NCBI GenBank assembly: GCA_047602755.1
Contig: JBLKOM010000001.1
Location: forward strand, 241,439-305,438
DNA length: 64,000 nucleotides
Direction of reading: 5' to 3'
DNA from: JACJVV01 sp047602755
GTDB lineage: Archaea > Nanobdellota > Nanobdellia > Woesearchaeales > JACJVV01
Shown here one piece after another: positions 8,486-17,167 of this stretch (positions within the stretch are counted from its first letter, which is position 1; every line of letters begins with the position of its first letter). The notes under the pieces were generated by a model. It did not search any database. It was given only the letters and a program-made list of their open reading frames with translations, and had not been told where the DNA came from. Position numbers and translations under genes: made by a program.

Positions 8486-9463
8486 TTACATATCAATTTG
8501 ATGCTTTTTAAACATTTCGGATAAATCATTAATATTATCGACTAAACTAATTTTATCACGTAATATTGCAGAATTAGGAATACCTTTAGTAAACCACATT
8601 GCATGAGTTTTAACATAAGAAAATTTAACATAATTATCTTTAATCAAACAAAAATTATCAACTAATGATAAATATTCCAAAAACAAATCTATTTTATTTT
8701 TTTGTTCAAGAATTTCATGAGTTTCCATAAAATGATTCAAACGTTTAAATAAGAAAGGATTACCCATTATTGCTCGTCCAATCATTCCAAATTTACAACA
8801 GGTCTCTTCAATAATTTTATTTGCTGAGAATTCATCAACAATATCTCCATTAGCTATTACAGGAATATCAACAACATCAACAATTTCTTTAATTTTACCC
8901 CAATCTGCTGTACCACTATATCCTTGACTTTGATATCTCCCATGAACAACTAAAGCATCAGCACCATTCCTCTCAATAATCTTTGCAGTTTCAAGGTAAT
9001 TTGCAGACTTGGGAGTTATCCCAAGTCGAATCTTAGCAGTGATTGGTAAATCAGTAGAATCACGCATTACAGATAATATTTCACCAATTTTTTTGGGCCG
9101 CTTTAATAAAGCACTACCAGCACCTTGATTCATAATTTTACTTACAGGACAACCAAAATTAAAATCAAAACCATATGGAGTACATTTATCATATTCATTC
9201 TCTAGTATTTTAATAGACTTTTTAATAGCATCAAGTCGTGTCCCAAAAAGTTGAATAAAACATTTTTCATTTTCAAAAGTATCAGCCATTTTAAGTGTAG
9301 ATTTATTCAATCTTTCAATAGCATTCACATTTATCATTTCAGAAAAATTCAATGCAGAACCATAATCGCTACACATTTTACGAAATGCAATATCATTAAC
9401 ACCAGCCAAAGGGGCTAATACAAATCTTCCATCAAGTTTAATATTACCAATTCTATGTTTCAT
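8486..9463 (-). CDS. tRNA-dihydrouridine synthase (Dus/DusB family)
   Basis: FMN-dependent TIM-barrel enzyme that reduces uridine to dihydrouridine in the tRNA D-loop. Near the N-terminus is the flavin motif LAPLAGVNDIAFRKM. The catalytic cysteine lies in FNFGCPVSKIMNQGAGSALL. Later come ITAKIRLG, VHGRYQSQGYSG and IANGDI, then IGRAIMGNPFLF binding the FMN phosphate. I choose the ATG at 9463 (MKHRIGNIKLDGR), which gives 325 residues; a TTG at 9478 directly after the previous stop would add five residues. It precedes a small zinc protein with a 2-nt gap. Which uridine is modified cannot be read from the sequence. Confidence 0.92.
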   Translation of the reverse strand: MKHRIGNIKLDGRFVLAPLAGVNDIAFRKMCSDYGSALNFSEMINVNAIERLNKSTLKMADTFENEKCFIQLFGTRLDAIKKSIKILENEYDKCTPYGFDFNFGCPVSKIMNQGAGSALLKRPKKIGEILSVMRDSTDLPITAKIRLGITPKSANYLETAKIIERNGADALVVHGRYQSQGYSGTADWGKIKEIVDVVDIPVIANGDIVDEFSANKIIEETCCKFGMIGRAIMGNPFLFKRLNHFMETHEILEQKNKIDLFLEYLSLVDNFCLIKDNYVKFSYVKTHAMWFTKGIPNSAILRDKISLVDNINDLSEMFKKHQIDM

Positions 9464-9478
9464 CGCAGAAAAAACCAA

Positions 9479-10798
9479 TTAATCTTTCATATAATCTTTG
9501 CTTTTATTTAATAAAAACCATTTCATTGGCTTATTAAATATAGCTTTAAAAATACCAATATTAACAAAATAAGCTATTACAAAACCAACTGAAAAAGACG
9601 AAATCACAGCTTTAAATACAAGCTTTAATTGACTAGCTTTAACTAAAGCAAAAACACTAGCAATCACAAAACCAAAAGTCAATAAAATATTTCTAAAAGT
9701 AACAGATAAAAAAGTTGGTATATCAATTGGACCTGGTGGGTGTGTTACAAAGCTTAATGTACCAAATAATGTTAATAATAATACAAATATCGGAATAAGA
9801 TAACCAAATGCCATACAAAATGTTAATATTTTTTGTAAAACACTATATGATGAAAATATTACTTCTTTAGAATGCATCTTATATGCAGCAATTACTCCAT
9901 ATGCCCATCTCATTTGTTGTTTATATAAGTCTTTTAGTGTAGATGGCAATTCGTTTAAACATGGAAGATTATCCAAATAAACTATTTTCTTCCCATTTTT
10001 ATGAAGACGCAAAGAATATTCAATATCTTCTGTTAAAGCGCCTGATTTCCAACCACCCAATTTTAAAAGAGTTGATCTTTTTACAGCTTCTCCTGAACCA
10101 CAAAGAAAACCAATATATTTTTTACCCATTACTGGCAAAAATATATAATGAACCACACTTTGAATTGTTGTACCTAATGCAGTTATTAAATTTTGCTCAC
10201 TATTAAGAAATTTCCACCTTGATTGAACTGCTTCTACATCTTTATCATAAATAAAAGGTGTAACAATTCTTTTAAGAAAATCTTTTTCAGGAACAAAATC
10301 ACTATCAAAAATTACAATAATATCACTTTTTGTATGCTTAAGCATATTATTAAGATTACCTGGCTTAAAGCCTATATTTTTTGTACGGCGAATTATAGTA
10401 ATTTGATCATGCATTGCAGCAAATCTATCTAATTCAGCAGAAACTTCTGAATCATCACTATCATCACCAATTAATATTTTAAACTTATTCTTTGGATAAT
10501 CAAAACTCAAACATTTTCTTGCACAACGAAGTGCTATAATTTCATTACGTGTAGGTATTTGAATAGTCACAGTTGGAGCCAATTTAGCATTAAAATATTT
10601 TTCTTTATATCGTGGATTTACCAATAAAGAAATCATCATAAAAATAACATAAATTGCTGATATAATAGAAAAAATAAATAAAAATACATAAAATGTATTA
10701 TCAAATATGATATGTAAGAAATCTAATATAACTCTTACATATGCTACCTGAATTTCTAATGAATTAATTATACCGTTTAATATATTATTGATTTGCAT
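9479..10798 (-). CDS. Processive membrane GT2 glycosyltransferase (cellulose/hyaluronan synthase-like)
   Basis: Integral membrane family-2 glycosyltransferase. One N-terminal TM segment (about 25-58), a cytoplasmic GT-A catalytic domain, and at least three C-terminal TM segments (about 310-425). The motifs of processive beta-glycan synthases are all present: GDDSDDSE (first Asp), FDSDFVP (DxD), LTEDIEYSLRL (TED general base) and QQMRWAYG (QxxRW). It lies 27 nt downstream of a second enzyme of the same type. These enzymes usually extend a beta-linked polysaccharide from UDP- or GDP-sugars while extruding it through their own channel. The sugar here is unknown. Confidence 0.88.
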   Translation of the reverse strand: MQINNILNGIINSLEIQVAYVRVILDFLHIIFDNTFYVFLFIFSIISAIYVIFMMISLLVNPRYKEKYFNAKLAPTVTIQIPTRNEIIALRCARKCLSFDYPKNKFKILIGDDSDDSEVSAELDRFAAMHDQITIIRRTKNIGFKPGNLNNMLKHTKSDIIVIFDSDFVPEKDFLKRIVTPFIYDKDVEAVQSRWKFLNSEQNLITALGTTIQSVVHYIFLPVMGKKYIGFLCGSGEAVKRSTLLKLGGWKSGALTEDIEYSLRLHKNGKKIVYLDNLPCLNELPSTLKDLYKQQMRWAYGVIAAYKMHSKEVIFSSYSVLQKILTFCMAFGYLIPIFVLLLTLFGTLSFVTHPPGPIDIPTFLSVTFRNILLTFGFVIASVFALVKASQLKLVFKAVISSFSVGFVIAYFVNIGIFKAIFNKPMKWFLLNKSKDYMKD

Positions 10799-10825
10799 TC
10801 TTAAAACCGCATAAATGCTCTATTT

Positions 10826-12076
10826 TTATTGAATAAAATAGCTTGTCTTTAAAAACAATATCCTTATTAAGCTTATGACAATAATACTATTTAAAATTAA
10901 CGTATATGGAAAGTAAAAGAACAATGCAAATAAAGTTTTAAAGTCAAATTTATCTTTAAAGACAATAATACTCCAAATAATCAATATTGCACTTATAATT
11001 CCACTCATAACTCCAAAAATACCATAAAATGAAATCCCCCATTCAGGAATCATATAAATAACATATAATGGACCTGAAAGACTAAACCATCGAAACAAAT
11101 ACCAAAATGTGTTTGAAAATGATTCTAAATTAAATGGTAACCAATATAATACTTGATAAACCAAAATTGGAAATAATACCAATGCATAAAATGACCACCA
11201 ATATTGGTTTATAAAAAAGAAATTTACAGCAGCTGATGATTTTTTAGAAAATTGTTTTTTATGCTTAAAAACAACTTGTAGCCCACCAATCCACCATCTC
11301 ATTCTTTGTCTAACTAAATCACTTACACTTTTTGGAACATTTGTAAAAGCAATAGCATCATAAGCATTTACAACTTTATATCCTTTCTTACATATCATCA
11401 TTGAAGAATCCATATCTTCAGTCATTGTATCTTTACTAAAAAAACCTACATTACGAAGAACTTTTGTACGATAACAAGCAAAAGCTCCATAAAACCAAAT
11501 ACTAGTATTAAAAACTTTTGAAAAACTTCTTCTAATAAGATTATTATAATGATACTCAATTCTTTGAAAAATTCTCATTAACGAATCAGTATGAAATACA
11601 TTCATTGAACCACTTGTTGCACCAACTTTTTTATCTTTAAATGGAGCTATTATTTTTTTTAAAGAATCATCTTTCATACAAGTATCTGCATCAATAGTAA
11701 GAATAAAATCTCCTTTTGCTAATTTACATGCATGATTCATTGCACTGGACTTTCCTTGATGCTTTAATTTTAATACACGTAAATTTAATTTACCCCTATT
11801 TTTATTTACAACTTTTAAAGTATGATCTGTTGAACCATCATCAACAACAATAACCTCAATTTTTGAGAGAGGATATTTCTGTAATTTTATGGACTCTAAT
11901 GTTTTTATAATATTATCTTGCTCATTATAACAAGGTATAATAATACTAACTTTTGCTAAAAAATTATAATTTTCTTTTTTTATGAATAATGAAATAATAC
12001 TAATAATTAGAATAAAACCTAAATAGATAAACAAAAAAATAAATATTACCATCCCAAAAATCATTACATAATCCAT
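10826..12076 (-). CDS. Processive membrane GT2 glycosyltransferase (PgaC/IcaA-like)
   Basis: Second membrane GT2 of the pair, 416 residues. N-terminal TM at about 5-30, then the GT-A domain with VDDGSTDHT, TIDADTC (DxD), MTEDMDSSM (TED) and QRMRWWIGG (QxxRW), followed by about four C-terminal TM segments. The arrangement resembles poly-N-acetylglucosamine synthases of the PgaC/IcaA type, though the substrate is inferred only by that resemblance. It is probably cotranscribed with the 9479-10798 gene, from which it differs in sequence enough to be an old paralogue and not a recent duplicate. Confidence 0.88.
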   Translation of the reverse strand: MDYVMIFGMVIFIFLFIYLGFILIISIISLFIKKENYNFLAKVSIIIPCYNEQDNIIKTLESIKLQKYPLSKIEVIVVDDGSTDHTLKVVNKNRGKLNLRVLKLKHQGKSSAMNHACKLAKGDFILTIDADTCMKDDSLKKIIAPFKDKKVGATSGSMNVFHTDSLMRIFQRIEYHYNNLIRRSFSKVFNTSIWFYGAFACYRTKVLRNVGFFSKDTMTEDMDSSMMICKKGYKVVNAYDAIAFTNVPKSVSDLVRQRMRWWIGGLQVVFKHKKQFSKKSSAAVNFFFINQYWWSFYALVLFPILVYQVLYWLPFNLESFSNTFWYLFRWFSLSGPLYVIYMIPEWGISFYGIFGVMSGIISAILIIWSIIVFKDKFDFKTLFALFFYFPYTLILNSIIVISLIRILFLKTSYFIQ

Positions 12077-12137
12077 ATTTCACGTCAAATATAAGTATTA
12101 ATAAAGTTTTCTAGATATAAGTTACATTATTAGAATA

Positions 12138-12392
12138 TCAAGCAAATGTTATTCTATATAATGAAATTGCACTCATTATCCAAATAATTATTGATAATAA
12201 CATGAACCATACTGCTAATATAGAAATAAATCTACTTTTATATTTTCTCAAAGACTTTTTATAAAATTGTAATGAATAATAAAAAGCTAATGGAATAAAC
12301 AAAATTAAATTTAAATAGGGTATAACTCCACATAGAAATAATAAATTAATACCAATTATATAATACCAAATTTCTTTTGTTGTTGCTTTCAT
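12138..12392 (-). CDS. Small membrane protein, two to three TM helices
   Basis: An 84-residue, very hydrophobic protein with helices at about residues 9-40 (possibly split in two at the VIPYLN turn) and 56-80, joined by a basic loop (KKSLRKYKSR) that should face the cytoplasm. No family recognised. It lies between the permuted GTPase gene upstream and the membrane GT2 gene downstream on the same strand, so it could be an accessory of the glycan synthases, but this is positional inference only. Confidence 0.55.
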   Translation of the reverse strand: MKATTKEIWYYIIGINLLFLCGVIPYLNLILFIPLAFYYSLQFYKKSLRKYKSRFISILAVWFMLLSIIIWIMSAISLYRITFA

Positions 12393-12404
12393 TTTTCTAA
12401 ATAA

Positions 12405-13124
12405 TTATTTAATTTTTCCTCTCTGCCAATCTTCTAATATTTTAACTGCTGCTTTTTTAATATCAGGTAAACCACCTTTTTTAAGATATTTAAATTTAAA
12501 AGCTATTTTTTCAAGTTTATCATCTTCATCTTTTACACCATACCAATCTCTACTTGAAAATTGTTCCAGTAAATATTCAGCAGCCATATCAGGATCTTTT
12601 GCCCTATATGGATCTTTTGAACCTGTTAACAAATGCTTTATCTCATCATCTTCTTTAAATGGTAAAACACCTGGTGAATCTAACATATATAGTTTATCTG
12701 AAACACGTATTTTTTGAAGTCCTTTTGTATATCCAGGAAGTCGACCTGTTCCTGCTTTTCCTCCACCACCCGAAATTGCATTAATCACAGAAGATTTACC
12801 AACATTAGGATAACCTAAAACACCAACAGTTACAGGTTTTCCTTTTGCAACCCTCATAATCTCTGAACGTAGTATATTTGTTCCTTGATGCTTTACTGCA
12901 GACATAAATACACAATATTCAAATTCATCTTTTACAGATTCTAATTTTTCTTTATCAACAAGATCTGATTTATTTAATACATATATTATCTTTTTATTTT
13001 GTTTTTGAATTTTATATTCAATTTCTTCATTCCTAGTATATTCTATTAAACGCGAATCAAGAACAAGAAGTAATATATCTGACTTAGCAATAACATCGTT
13101 AACAACTTTCCAGAAATTAGGCAT
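12405..13124 (-). CDS. Circularly permuted GTPase, YlqF/YawG (HSR1-MMR1) family
   Basis: GTPase whose motifs occur in permuted order: G4 NKSDL (about 52-56) comes before the P-loop GYPNVGKSS (about 104-112), followed by G3 DSPGV (about 149-153). This order defines the YlqF/YawG/Nog2 group, whose members help assemble the large ribosomal subunit. Length 239 is short and typical for archaeal members, which lack long extensions. It is separated by only 5 nt from the translin gene upstream on the same strand, so they form an operon of RNA-related factors. An assembly role is family inference. Confidence 0.9.
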   Translation of the reverse strand: MPNFWKVVNDVIAKSDILLLVLDSRLIEYTRNEEIEYKIQKQNKKIIYVLNKSDLVDKEKLESVKDEFEYCVFMSAVKHQGTNILRSEIMRVAKGKPVTVGVLGYPNVGKSSVINAISGGGGKAGTGRLPGYTKGLQKIRVSDKLYMLDSPGVLPFKEDDEIKHLLTGSKDPYRAKDPDMAAEYLLEQFSSRDWYGVKDEDDKLEKIAFKFKYLKKGGLPDIKKAAVKILEDWQRGKIK

Positions 13125-13129
13125 TATCT

Positions 13130-13690
13130 TCAGCCTCTTTTAATATTAATGTCATACATCATATTCTCTAATTTTTCAAGATTCCATTTAATCTGATCAG
13201 ATTTCTTACGCAACTCACCATTACGTAAATTCATTTTTAAGAATTCATGATAAATTTCATCTACAAGATTACGTATTTTTTCTGCTTCATCAACTTTCCC
13301 TTTTATTATATGATTCACCGCTTTCCGCATAAGTTCTCCTGTAAGATCACATAAACCTAAAAGATAATCATAACTTGACACATTAAGATCATCCTTATAA
13401 ACAAATTTTTTCTCTTTTAAATAATAATACAAAGTCATAGCTTCAACATATTCTTGCCTTGCAGTTTGAGTCATACCTGTATCAGCATCATTATCAGGAA
13501 GTTTTTTAACCAATTCTTTAATAGTTTTAACATACTTAGAAGCTTCTTCAATTTTATCACGGAGTAAAGCATAAATAACTAATTTAGATTCTTTAATAAT
13601 CTTACGAGATAAATCTATTGCCTTTTCACGCTCATTATCAAAGTTTTCAAGTTCTTTTCGCATTTCATCGAATTTCTTTTTATTTAACAT
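13130..13690 (-). CDS. Translin-family protein
   Basis: All-alpha protein of 186 residues related to translin/TRAX, which form octameric barrels that bind and, in some members, cleave RNA or single-stranded DNA. The family hallmark GLCDLTGELMRKAVN is at about residues 110-124. Acidic residues in the preceding helix (RQEYVEAMTLYYYL) correspond in position to the TRAX-like catalytic Glu region, so nuclease activity is possible. Archaeal translins are widespread but poorly characterised. It is followed after 5 nt by the permuted GTPase gene. Confidence 0.85.
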   Translation of the reverse strand: MLNKKKFDEMRKELENFDNEREKAIDLSRKIIKESKLVIYALLRDKIEEASKYVKTIKELVKKLPDNDADTGMTQTARQEYVEAMTLYYYLKEKKFVYKDDLNVSSYDYLLGLCDLTGELMRKAVNHIIKGKVDEAEKIRNLVDEIYHEFLKMNLRNGELRKKSDQIKWNLEKLENMMYDINIKRG

Positions 13691-13795
13691 TTTAATACAT
13701 AAATCAATAAGTATTTTATAAACTTTCTGAACATATCACTAATTTATTAAAAATCACTAATAAAATTTAAAAACAAATATAATAATACAACATAA

Positions 13796-14449
13796 ATGCA
13801 ATATAAAGAAAAAGGATTAACAATTAATTTAGAAAATATAATATTAATTATAGTAGCTATCAATGCAATTGCATATATTATACAATTAACAATCCCTGGA
13901 TTTACAGAAATGTTTTTACTAGATAGTCAACGACTTTATTCTGAGCCATGGAGATTAATAACCCATATGTTTTTACACAGCACAACAAATACATTTCATA
14001 TAATATTTAACATGATGTGGGTATTTTTTATGGGATCTATTTTAATCCAAAGAATTGGACCAAAAAGATTTTTAGCAATATACCTTATATCAGGTTTAAT
14101 TGCTGCAATAATTGCAAGTCAGTTTTATGCAAGAGCTTTAGGTGCATCAGGTGCAGTTATGGGAATAATAGGTGTATGTATTATTCTAGTTCCTAAACAG
14201 ATTATATACCTTAATTTTATCCCAGTACCATTATGGCTTGCTGGGATTGCATTCATTTTAATAGATACACTAGGAATATTTATACCAAATAATGTAGCAA
14301 ATATTGCACATCTTGCAGGTCTTGGTTGTGGTCTAATTTATGGTGTATACCTTAAAACCAGGAAAAAAAAAGCTACTAATAAGATCTATATGAAACATCA
14401 TATCGATGAAGAAGATTTAGAAGAATACATGCGCTCTGGTAGAATTTAA
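13796..14449 (+). CDS. Rhomboid intramembrane serine protease
   Basis: Polytopic membrane protease of 217 residues. The catalytic serine lies in LGASGAVMG (S118) and the catalytic histidine in NIAHLAG (H172), both within TM helices, with the accessory His/Asn pattern HMFLHSTTNTFHIIFN (58-72) in the L1/TM2 region. About six TM helices and a basic cytoplasmic tail (KTRKKK). Rhomboids cut single-pass membrane proteins inside the bilayer. The many single-pass surface proteins in this window are plausible substrates, which is inference. A TATA-like tract lies about 28 nt upstream of the ATG, consistent with leaderless transcription. Confidence 0.93.
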   Translation: MQYKEKGLTINLENIILIIVAINAIAYIIQLTIPGFTEMFLLDSQRLYSEPWRLITHMFLHSTTNTFHIIFNMMWVFFMGSILIQRIGPKRFLAIYLISGLIAAIIASQFYARALGASGAVMGIIGVCIILVPKQIIYLNFIPVPLWLAGIAFILIDTLGIFIPNNVANIAHLAGLGCGLIYGVYLKTRKKKATNKIYMKHHIDEEDLEEYMRSGRI

Positions 14450-14513
14450 TAATAAAAATAAAATAATAATTAAAAGTACTAAAACACAAAATAAGAAAAA
14501 TAACAAAACACTT

Positions 14514-16256
14514 CTAAATTATTATACTGGTTGTATTTAAACGATCCATATTCTCAATTAAATATCTCCCAGCACGTCTTGTATCATCTGCAGTATAACC
14601 AGCTACAACAATTTGATAATAACCATTATTTTGGAATACTTGTATTAAACCTTCACCAGGATTTACAGGAAATCTATCTACACAATCAGGACGATTCATA
14701 GGTACATCTAATAAATATGAAGATAATTGATTAACACATGGTCCACCAATAACAATCATATTTTTAGTTAAATTATAAACATCAGTATCAAATACTACAG
14801 ACTCAATTCTTGTAAAACCACTAATATCAACAGCAACAACATTATCAGAAGTTGCAGCATCTCTTCCAATTACTACATCAAAAGTATCAGGAGCTAAAGC
14901 AGCTTGATACAATACTTCAGATATAGGTGTCTCAAATACTACACAAGCCCCATCAACACAACCATTAGGGCATCTTATGTCACGATAGGAACGAATAGCA
15001 AAATCTGAATTATAAGAGAATGGGCGACAATGATATTTTATCAATGCTGGCAAAAAAGGATGTGTATCACACCCATCATAATAATAATTAACATAATCAC
15101 CAGTTAAAGTATAAACACCATTATCAATTTCATAACACCATGAATATTCATCCATAGTATAATAAAATACATTATTACTTAAATTTGGAGAAACATAAAA
15201 CATTTGATTTTCTAAAGGTTCATAACCTGGATGAAAGATAGATATTAAAGCAGGGCCATATGAAACATTTAACACTGTAAAAGACAATTTATTATGAATT
15301 ATCTCTCTTTCTTCTCCATCAATATACACTCGTATTTTATAACTACTATTTTCATCATAAACAGGAAGACCCTGTGGAATAAAAAGAATACTTAATGAAT
15401 TCTCATCAACACAAGCACCATCATAACAACCATATGGACAATCATATAACTTTGGTTCTCCTAAACCTAAGGTATTACAAAACATTTCTCTAAGCGTAAT
15501 ACTATCAATACACATATCATGTGCAGGTGAATCAAAACCAGATACGTAATATGATGCATTAACAAAACCTTTTTCATAATAATTAAGTCCACCATCAGAA
15601 TCATAACAATATAAAACAATTAAATCAGTTGCTGAAGACAAAACTCTTTCAGACATAAACTGAGAATAAGAATTATAATTTCTTAATTTATTTAATGCTA
15701 TAATAATATCTTTCTCACTACTTCCTTGAATGTTTAATCCAAAATCATTATGATTAGGACTCCAATGCCTATCAACTAATTCAATAATAGCATAATTATC
15801 AGGAACAATTCTATCATCACCATAATAATTATTATTACTAATTCGGATTAATGTATTCCAATAATAAGTCAGATCTTCATATTCTAGATAAGTTGTAGTT
15901 ATACCATATCTTGCTGCAAATTCAGAGACTGCTCTTATTAATTCAGATGAAGCATTCTGAGGTATTACAATTACATAAGATGAACCACTTATAGCTACTT
16001 TATCCATAAAAGATGCAATTGAAGTAAAATTAGAAGAATAAATAACACCATTTGAGCTAGAAGAAGTAGGAATATTTTCTTCATATGTATAACCAAATCC
16101 ACCAGCTTGTCCAATTAAATCTGAATATTCATAATTGTATCTACTATAACTTTGCCCAGAACCAAGAAAAATAGCTACAATACCTACAACAGAAACACAT
16201 GCAACAATAGAAATAATAGTAAGTAAAAACTTATCATCCATCTTTTTCTTTACCAT
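14514..16256 (-). CDS. S-layer-like secreted surface protein with Cys-rich modules
   Basis: A 580-residue exported protein with an N-terminal TM/signal anchor (about 10-32). Two similar short Cys modules, CPYGCYDGACV (about 277-287) and CPNGCVDGACV (about 432-442), flank an Ig-like segment (about 295-360). The C-terminal part (about 455-580) has VIVIGRDAA-like beginnings, IGGPCVNQLSSYLL and a VAGYTADDTRRAG end. GGPxxN followed by a VAG...DTR block is the pattern of archaeal S-layer proteins, so this may be a minor S-layer or cell-wall subunit. No C-terminal TM. A TATA box at 16280-16289 on the minus strand lies 28 nt upstream of the ATG. Confidence 0.75.
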   Translation of the reverse strand: MVKKKMDDKFLLTIISIVACVSVVGIVAIFLGSGQSYSRYNYEYSDLIGQAGGFGYTYEENIPTSSSSNGVIYSSNFTSIASFMDKVAISGSSYVIVIPQNASSELIRAVSEFAARYGITTTYLEYEDLTYYWNTLIRISNNNYYGDDRIVPDNYAIIELVDRHWSPNHNDFGLNIQGSSEKDIIIALNKLRNYNSYSQFMSERVLSSATDLIVLYCYDSDGGLNYYEKGFVNASYYVSGFDSPAHDMCIDSITLREMFCNTLGLGEPKLYDCPYGCYDGACVDENSLSILFIPQGLPVYDENSSYKIRVYIDGEEREIIHNKLSFTVLNVSYGPALISIFHPGYEPLENQMFYVSPNLSNNVFYYTMDEYSWCYEIDNGVYTLTGDYVNYYYDGCDTHPFLPALIKYHCRPFSYNSDFAIRSYRDIRCPNGCVDGACVVFETPISEVLYQAALAPDTFDVVIGRDAATSDNVVAVDISGFTRIESVVFDTDVYNLTKNMIVIGGPCVNQLSSYLLDVPMNRPDCVDRFPVNPGEGLIQVFQNNGYYQIVVAGYTADDTRRAGRYLIENMDRLNTTSIII

Positions 16257-16279
16257 CTACTTAAAGGTATCAAAATAGA

Positions 16280-16289
16280 TATTTAAAAA
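16280..16289 (-). promoter_or_regulatory. TATA box of the 14514-16256 gene
   Basis: On the minus strand TTTTTAAATA, centred about 28 nt upstream of the ATG at 16256. This spacing puts the transcription start at or next to the start codon. Confidence 0.5.
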
Positions 16290-16339
16290 CTTTTCGAAAA
16301 GAAAAAAGTTATTAATAACCTAATTAATAATACTTTATA

Positions 16340-17149
16340 ATGGTATTAGAACAAGCAATAAAAATAAAATGGCTTCAAAAAAAAGAACATTCTTTTTTTA
16401 TAGGATTTATTTATTCATTAATTGCTATAGGATCCGCATATCTAATCCTACCAAGTTATACTGCAATGGCTAGTATTGCATTTACAGCAGTTTTACTTTT
16501 ACCATCAATAAATAAATTACTAGCAATTGAAGAAAAAATTGAAATAAAACAAAGAAAAAAATCTGTTTTACAATTGTTAAAAGATAATAAAGACATTATT
16601 AAGATATATTTATTTATGTTTTTTGGAATCTTTATAGCCTATCTTTTAGTTGCACTATCACTTCCTCAAGAAACAAGTAGATTCATTTTTGATGCACAAT
16701 TAACACTAACTGGTATTATTGGTAAAGCCACAGGTGCAGATTTTTTTACAAAAATAGTTTTGAATAATTTATTGGTATTTATAGTATGTTTTATTTTATC
16801 ATTATTTTATGGTGCTGGAGCTGTTCTATTTCTTACAGTAAATGCATCAGCATGGGGTAGTTATTTTGGATATGTTCTAAGAAATACAATTATAGCAACA
16901 AATGAAAGTATCATATCCACATTTTTCTTTTACATTATTAGAATAATGCCACATACAATCCTTGAAGCTTTATCTTATATTTTTGCTGCAATAGCTGGTG
17001 GAGTTATAAGTAAAGCTATACTAAAAGAAAAAATATTCTCAAAAGAATTTAATAAAATAATTATTGATTCATTAATTATCTTAAGTATTGGAATTATTAT
17101 TGTAATACTTGCAGGATTAGTTGAAACTATAGCTTATAATAAAATATAA
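16340..17149 (+). CDS. SpoIIM/DUF95-family membrane protein
   Basis: Polytopic membrane protein of 269 residues with about six TM helices and a basic cytoplasmic loop (KQRKKS). The C-terminal half has the family features: NNLLVFIVCFILSLFYGAGA, a glycine-containing helix, then PHTILEALSYIFAAIAGGVIS near residues 215-235, corresponding to the PHG-E-A-G pattern of stage II sporulation protein M. In Bacillus SpoIIM works in peptidoglycan remodelling. Archaeal members are common in DPANN and their role is not known. It is convergent with the SurA-N/thioredoxin gene. Confidence 0.8.
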   Translation: MVLEQAIKIKWLQKKEHSFFIGFIYSLIAIGSAYLILPSYTAMASIAFTAVLLLPSINKLLAIEEKIEIKQRKKSVLQLLKDNKDIIKIYLFMFFGIFIAYLLVALSLPQETSRFIFDAQLTLTGIIGKATGADFFTKIVLNNLLVFIVCFILSLFYGAGAVLFLTVNASAWGSYFGYVLRNTIIATNESIISTFFFYIIRIMPHTILEALSYIFAAIAGGVISKAILKEKIFSKEFNKIIIDSLIILSIGIIIVILAGLVETIAYNKI

Positions 17150-17167
17150 AAAAGAAAAAAAGAAAAA
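17150..17167 (-). terminator. Poly-T terminator of the 17168-18343 gene
   Basis: Immediately after the stop codon, the minus strand reads several T runs broken by single C residues (T5, T7, T6). Short T tracts are the usual intrinsic termination signal of archaeal RNA polymerase. Confidence 0.45.
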